A stretch of DNA of 13,965 bases from Pseudomonadota bacterium (lineage in GTDB: Bacteria; Pseudomonadota; Gammaproteobacteria; Steroidobacterales; Steroidobacteraceae), in assembly GCA_947454665.1 (NCBI GenBank), contig CANGMU010000038.1:1-13965 (forward strand), given 5' to 3'. Shown here one piece after another: positions 11,923 through 13,965 of the stretch. Numbering within the stretch: the stretch's first letter is position 1; the number at the start of each line of letters is the position of its first letter. The notes under the pieces were generated by a model that saw only the letters and a list, made by a program, of their open reading frames with translations, had not been told where the DNA came from and did not search any database. Both the position numbers and the translations under genes were made by a program.

Positions 11923-13965
11923 CGCACCTGGCGAGGCCGCCTTGGGTTTGTCGGGCCGTATCGCGCGGACCTTCGTCTCGAATCCGCTGACGCCGATCCT
12001 GGCGATTGCTGCGTTGTTGCTGGGCGTCCTGGCAGTGTTCATCACGCCGCGCGAGGAAGAGCCGCAGATCGACGTGACGATGGCCAATGTCATCGTTCCC
12101 TTCGACGGTGCCTCGGCGCGCGAAGTCGAGCAGCTCGTGGCCTCGCCGCTGGAGCAGAAGCTGGGCGAGATCGAGGGCGTGAAGCACGTTTATTCGATCA
12201 GTCGTCCCGGCATCGCGATCGCGACGGTCGAGTTCGACGTCGGCGTGCCGCGGCAGCCGGCGCTGGTGCGCCTGTACAACCTCGTCTATTCAAACCAGGA
12301 CTTCCTGCCGCCAGGATTGGGAGTGGGCCCGCCGGTCGTCAAGCCGAAGGGCATCGACGACGTGCCGGTGATGAGCCTGACGCTGTGGACGGATGATCCG
12401 CAGCGCGGCGCGGCCGATCTGGGCGCCGTCGCCCACAGCCTCGAAGCGGAATTGAAGCGCGTACCGGGTACGCGCGATGTCTACACGATCGGTGCGCCAC
12501 AACAGGCTGTCGTCGTGACGCTGGATCCCGCGCGCCTTGCGAACTATTCGCTGACCGTGGCCGAGCTCGCGCGGACATTGCAGGCCGCCAACGTCGCGCT
12601 GCAGCCGGGCGAGCGAATCGGATCCGAGGGCACGGTGCCGGTGACGGCGGGGCGTTTCCTGGCCGGTCGCGATGACGTCGCCGATCTGGTGATCGGCATG
12701 AACAGCGGTCGCCCGGTTCGACTCTCCGATGTAGGCGATGTGCAGGCAGGCCCGGACCTGCCGACGGATTACGTGTGGCATGGGGCGCCCGCCGGTCGCA
12801 GCGGTCCTTCGGCGGGCCGTGCACCGGCAGTCACGATCGCAGTGGCCAAGAAACCGGGCAGCAATGCCGCCGATATCACGCAGACCATCACGCGTCGCAT
12901 CGACGCGTTGCGCGGCCAACTCATTCCGGACGGCGTGCAGGTCACGGTCACGCGCGATTACGGCCAGACCGCCACGGACAAGGCGCAGAAGCTCATCCAG
13001 AAGCTCTTCTTCGCCACCGGTTCCGTCGTGCTGCTCGTGCTGGTTTCGCTGGGCTGGCGCGAGGCCATCGTGGTCGGCGTGGCCGTGGTGCTGACTCTCG
13101 CCGCGACGCTGTTCGCCTCCTGGGCCATGGGCTTCACACTGAACCGCGTGTCGCTCTTCGCGCTGATCTTCTCGATCGGCATCCTCGTGGACGACGCGAT
13201 CGTGATGGTCGAGAACATCCACCGGCATCGCACGATCGGCGGCCGCAGCCTGCGCGAGGCGATTCCGCTCGCGATCGATGAAGTCGGCGGGCCGACGATC
13301 CTTGCGACCTTCACCGTCATCGCGGCCCTGCTGCCCATGGCCTTCGTGAGCGGCCTCATGGGGCCCTACATGCGGCCGATCCCGATCAACGCGTCCGTGG
13401 GGATGGTGCTGTCACTCGCCATCGCACTCATCGTCACCCCCTGGCTGTCGCTGAAGCTGCTGGCGCGGCATGCGGCGCCAGGCCATGGCAACGGACAGGG
13501 GGAGGGTGCTCCGGCGTTCCTGCAGCGCCTGTTCGCGCGCGTGATGACACCGTTCCTGCAGGGCGCCTCCGCACCCCGGCGTCGCAAGCTGCTCTTCGCC
13601 AGCATGGTGGCGATGGTCGTACTCGCCGCGGGACTTGCCGTCGTGCAGTGGGTGGTCATGAAGATGCTGCCCTTCGACAACAAGTCGGAACTGCAGCTTG
13701 TCGTCGACCTGCCGGAAGGGCGCACGCTCGAGGATACGAACGCCGTGCTGTCGCGGTTGGCCGACGTGGTCGAGCGCGTGCCGGAAGTGCAGGACTTCCA
13801 GGCTTATGCCGGGACTTCAGCGCCGATGAATTTCAACGGTCTCGTGCGCCAGTATTTCCTGCGCTCGATGGCCAATGGTGGCGACCTGCAGGTGAACCTG
13901 GTCGACAAGCATGCCCGCAAGCGCAAGAGCCATGAGATCGCTCGGGCCCTTCGGCCGGAGGTCGA
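11915..13965 (+). CDS. RND efflux transporter permease, 3' end cut by the window edge
   Basis: About 683 codons are visible of an expected 1,000–1,080. The start ATG at 11915–11917 lies within the end of the adaptor gene. TM1 is at about 24–43, followed by a large periplasmic loop (about 44–360) with porter landmarks DGASAREVEQLVASPLEQKL, VYSISRPGIA and VGPPVVKPKGIDDVPVM. TM2–TM6 lie at about 364–515, with the proton-relay pair Asp426–Asp427 in GILVDDAIVMVENIHRH. This Asp–Asp pair is that of drug-type (HAE) pumps; CusA-type copper pumps have a single Asp here. A second large loop starts after the helix at about 560–585 (LPFDNKSELQLVVDLPEGR). A Gly/Ser/Arg-rich insertion is at about 289–303. 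The substrate is unknown; co-expression with sqr suggests a sulfur-related solute or toxicant (inference). Confidence 0.93.
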   Translation, partial: MSDAPGEAALGLSGRIARTFVSNPLTPILAIAALLLGVLAVFITPREEEPQIDVTMANVIVPFDGASAREVEQLVASPLEQKLGEIEGVKHVYSISRPGIAIATVEFDVGVPRQPALVRLYNLVYSNQDFLPPGLGVGPPVVKPKGIDDVPVMSLTLWTDDPQRGAADLGAVAHSLEAELKRVPGTRDVYTIGAPQQAVVVTLDPARLANYSLTVAELARTLQAANVALQPGERIGSEGTVPVTAGRFLAGRDDVADLVIGMNSGRPVRLSDVGDVQAGPDLPTDYVWHGAPAGRSGPSAGRAPAVTIAVAKKPGSNAADITQTITRRIDALRGQLIPDGVQVTVTRDYGQTATDKAQKLIQKLFFATGSVVLLVLVSLGWREAIVVGVAVVLTLAATLFASWAMGFTLNRVSLFALIFSIGILVDDAIVMVENIHRHRTIGGRSLREAIPLAIDEVGGPTILATFTVIAALLPMAFVSGLMGPYMRPIPINASVGMVLSLAIALIVTPWLSLKLLARHAAPGHGNGQGEGAPAFLQRLFARVMTPFLQGASAPRRRKLLFASMVAMVVLAAGLAVVQWVVMKMLPFDNKSELQLVVDLPEGRTLEDTNAVLSRLADVVERVPEVQDFQAYAGTSAPMNFNGLVRQYFLRSMANGGDLQVNLVDKHARKRKSHEIARALRPEV

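Noticed and set aside
12290..13228. Minus-strand open frame of 312 codons opposite the RND permease
   Set aside because: His/Arg/Asp-rich shadow of a clear RND gene; no signal, domain or ribosome binding site supports it.

Overview
The window is GC-rich, densely coding DNA, most likely from a gammaproteobacterium. The evidence is a glrK–qseG–glrR (qseE–qseG–qseF) cluster and an SrkA/YihE-type kinase, both typical of Gammaproteobacteria. A c-di-GMP riboswitch in front of a secreted putative-Ig protein and a DUF6152 gene would suit a free-living Xanthomonadales/Steroidobacterales-like lineage, but the genus cannot be fixed from this sequence. No tRNA, rRNA, CRISPR array, insertion sequence or phage gene was seen, and no gene-free stretch exceeds 300 bases.

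Left part (1–5001, all minus strand). The 5' end of a secreted putative-Ig-domain protein runs off the left edge. Its leader (about 394–488) is a well-conserved c-di-GMP-I (GEMM-I) riboswitch. Upstream lies a tightly coupled run reading galE → glrK (histidine kinase) → qseG-like lipoprotein → glrR (NtrC-type response regulator), with gaps or overlaps of a few bases. GlrR keeps its receiver, Walker A and Fis-type HTH, but its sigma54-contact loop reads GALPGA instead of GAFTGA, and two further ATPase positions are altered.

Middle part (5022–7738, plus strand). srkA is divergent from galE. It is followed by three overlapping genes for exported proteins of unknown function: a lipoprotein, a DUF6152 protein and a 245-residue protein with a GHWEGDTLVVET motif. 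A TetR-family regulator (7748–8356, minus) converges on them, and a GC-rich hairpin lies at the junction.

Right part (8504–13965). This is a divergent sulfide/persulfide module. On the minus strand, a single-domain rhodanese overlaps a BigR/SqrR/YgaV-type ArsR repressor that has two cysteines at the spacing of the persulfide sensors. On the plus strand, a type I-like sulfide:quinone oxidoreductase, a DUF2892 (YgaP-tail-like) membrane protein, an RND adaptor lipoprotein and an RND permease (cut by the right edge) overlap one another by 4, 4 and 8 bases. The 95-bp spacer holds a perfect 12-bp AT-rich palindrome over the probable sqr -10, a natural operator candidate. The inferred picture is that sulfide is oxidised to sulfane sulfur by SQR, handled by rhodanese/DUF2892, sensed by the repressor, and possibly coupled to export of a sulfur compound or related toxicant by the co-expressed RND pump. 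That last coupling is the most unusual idea the window offers.
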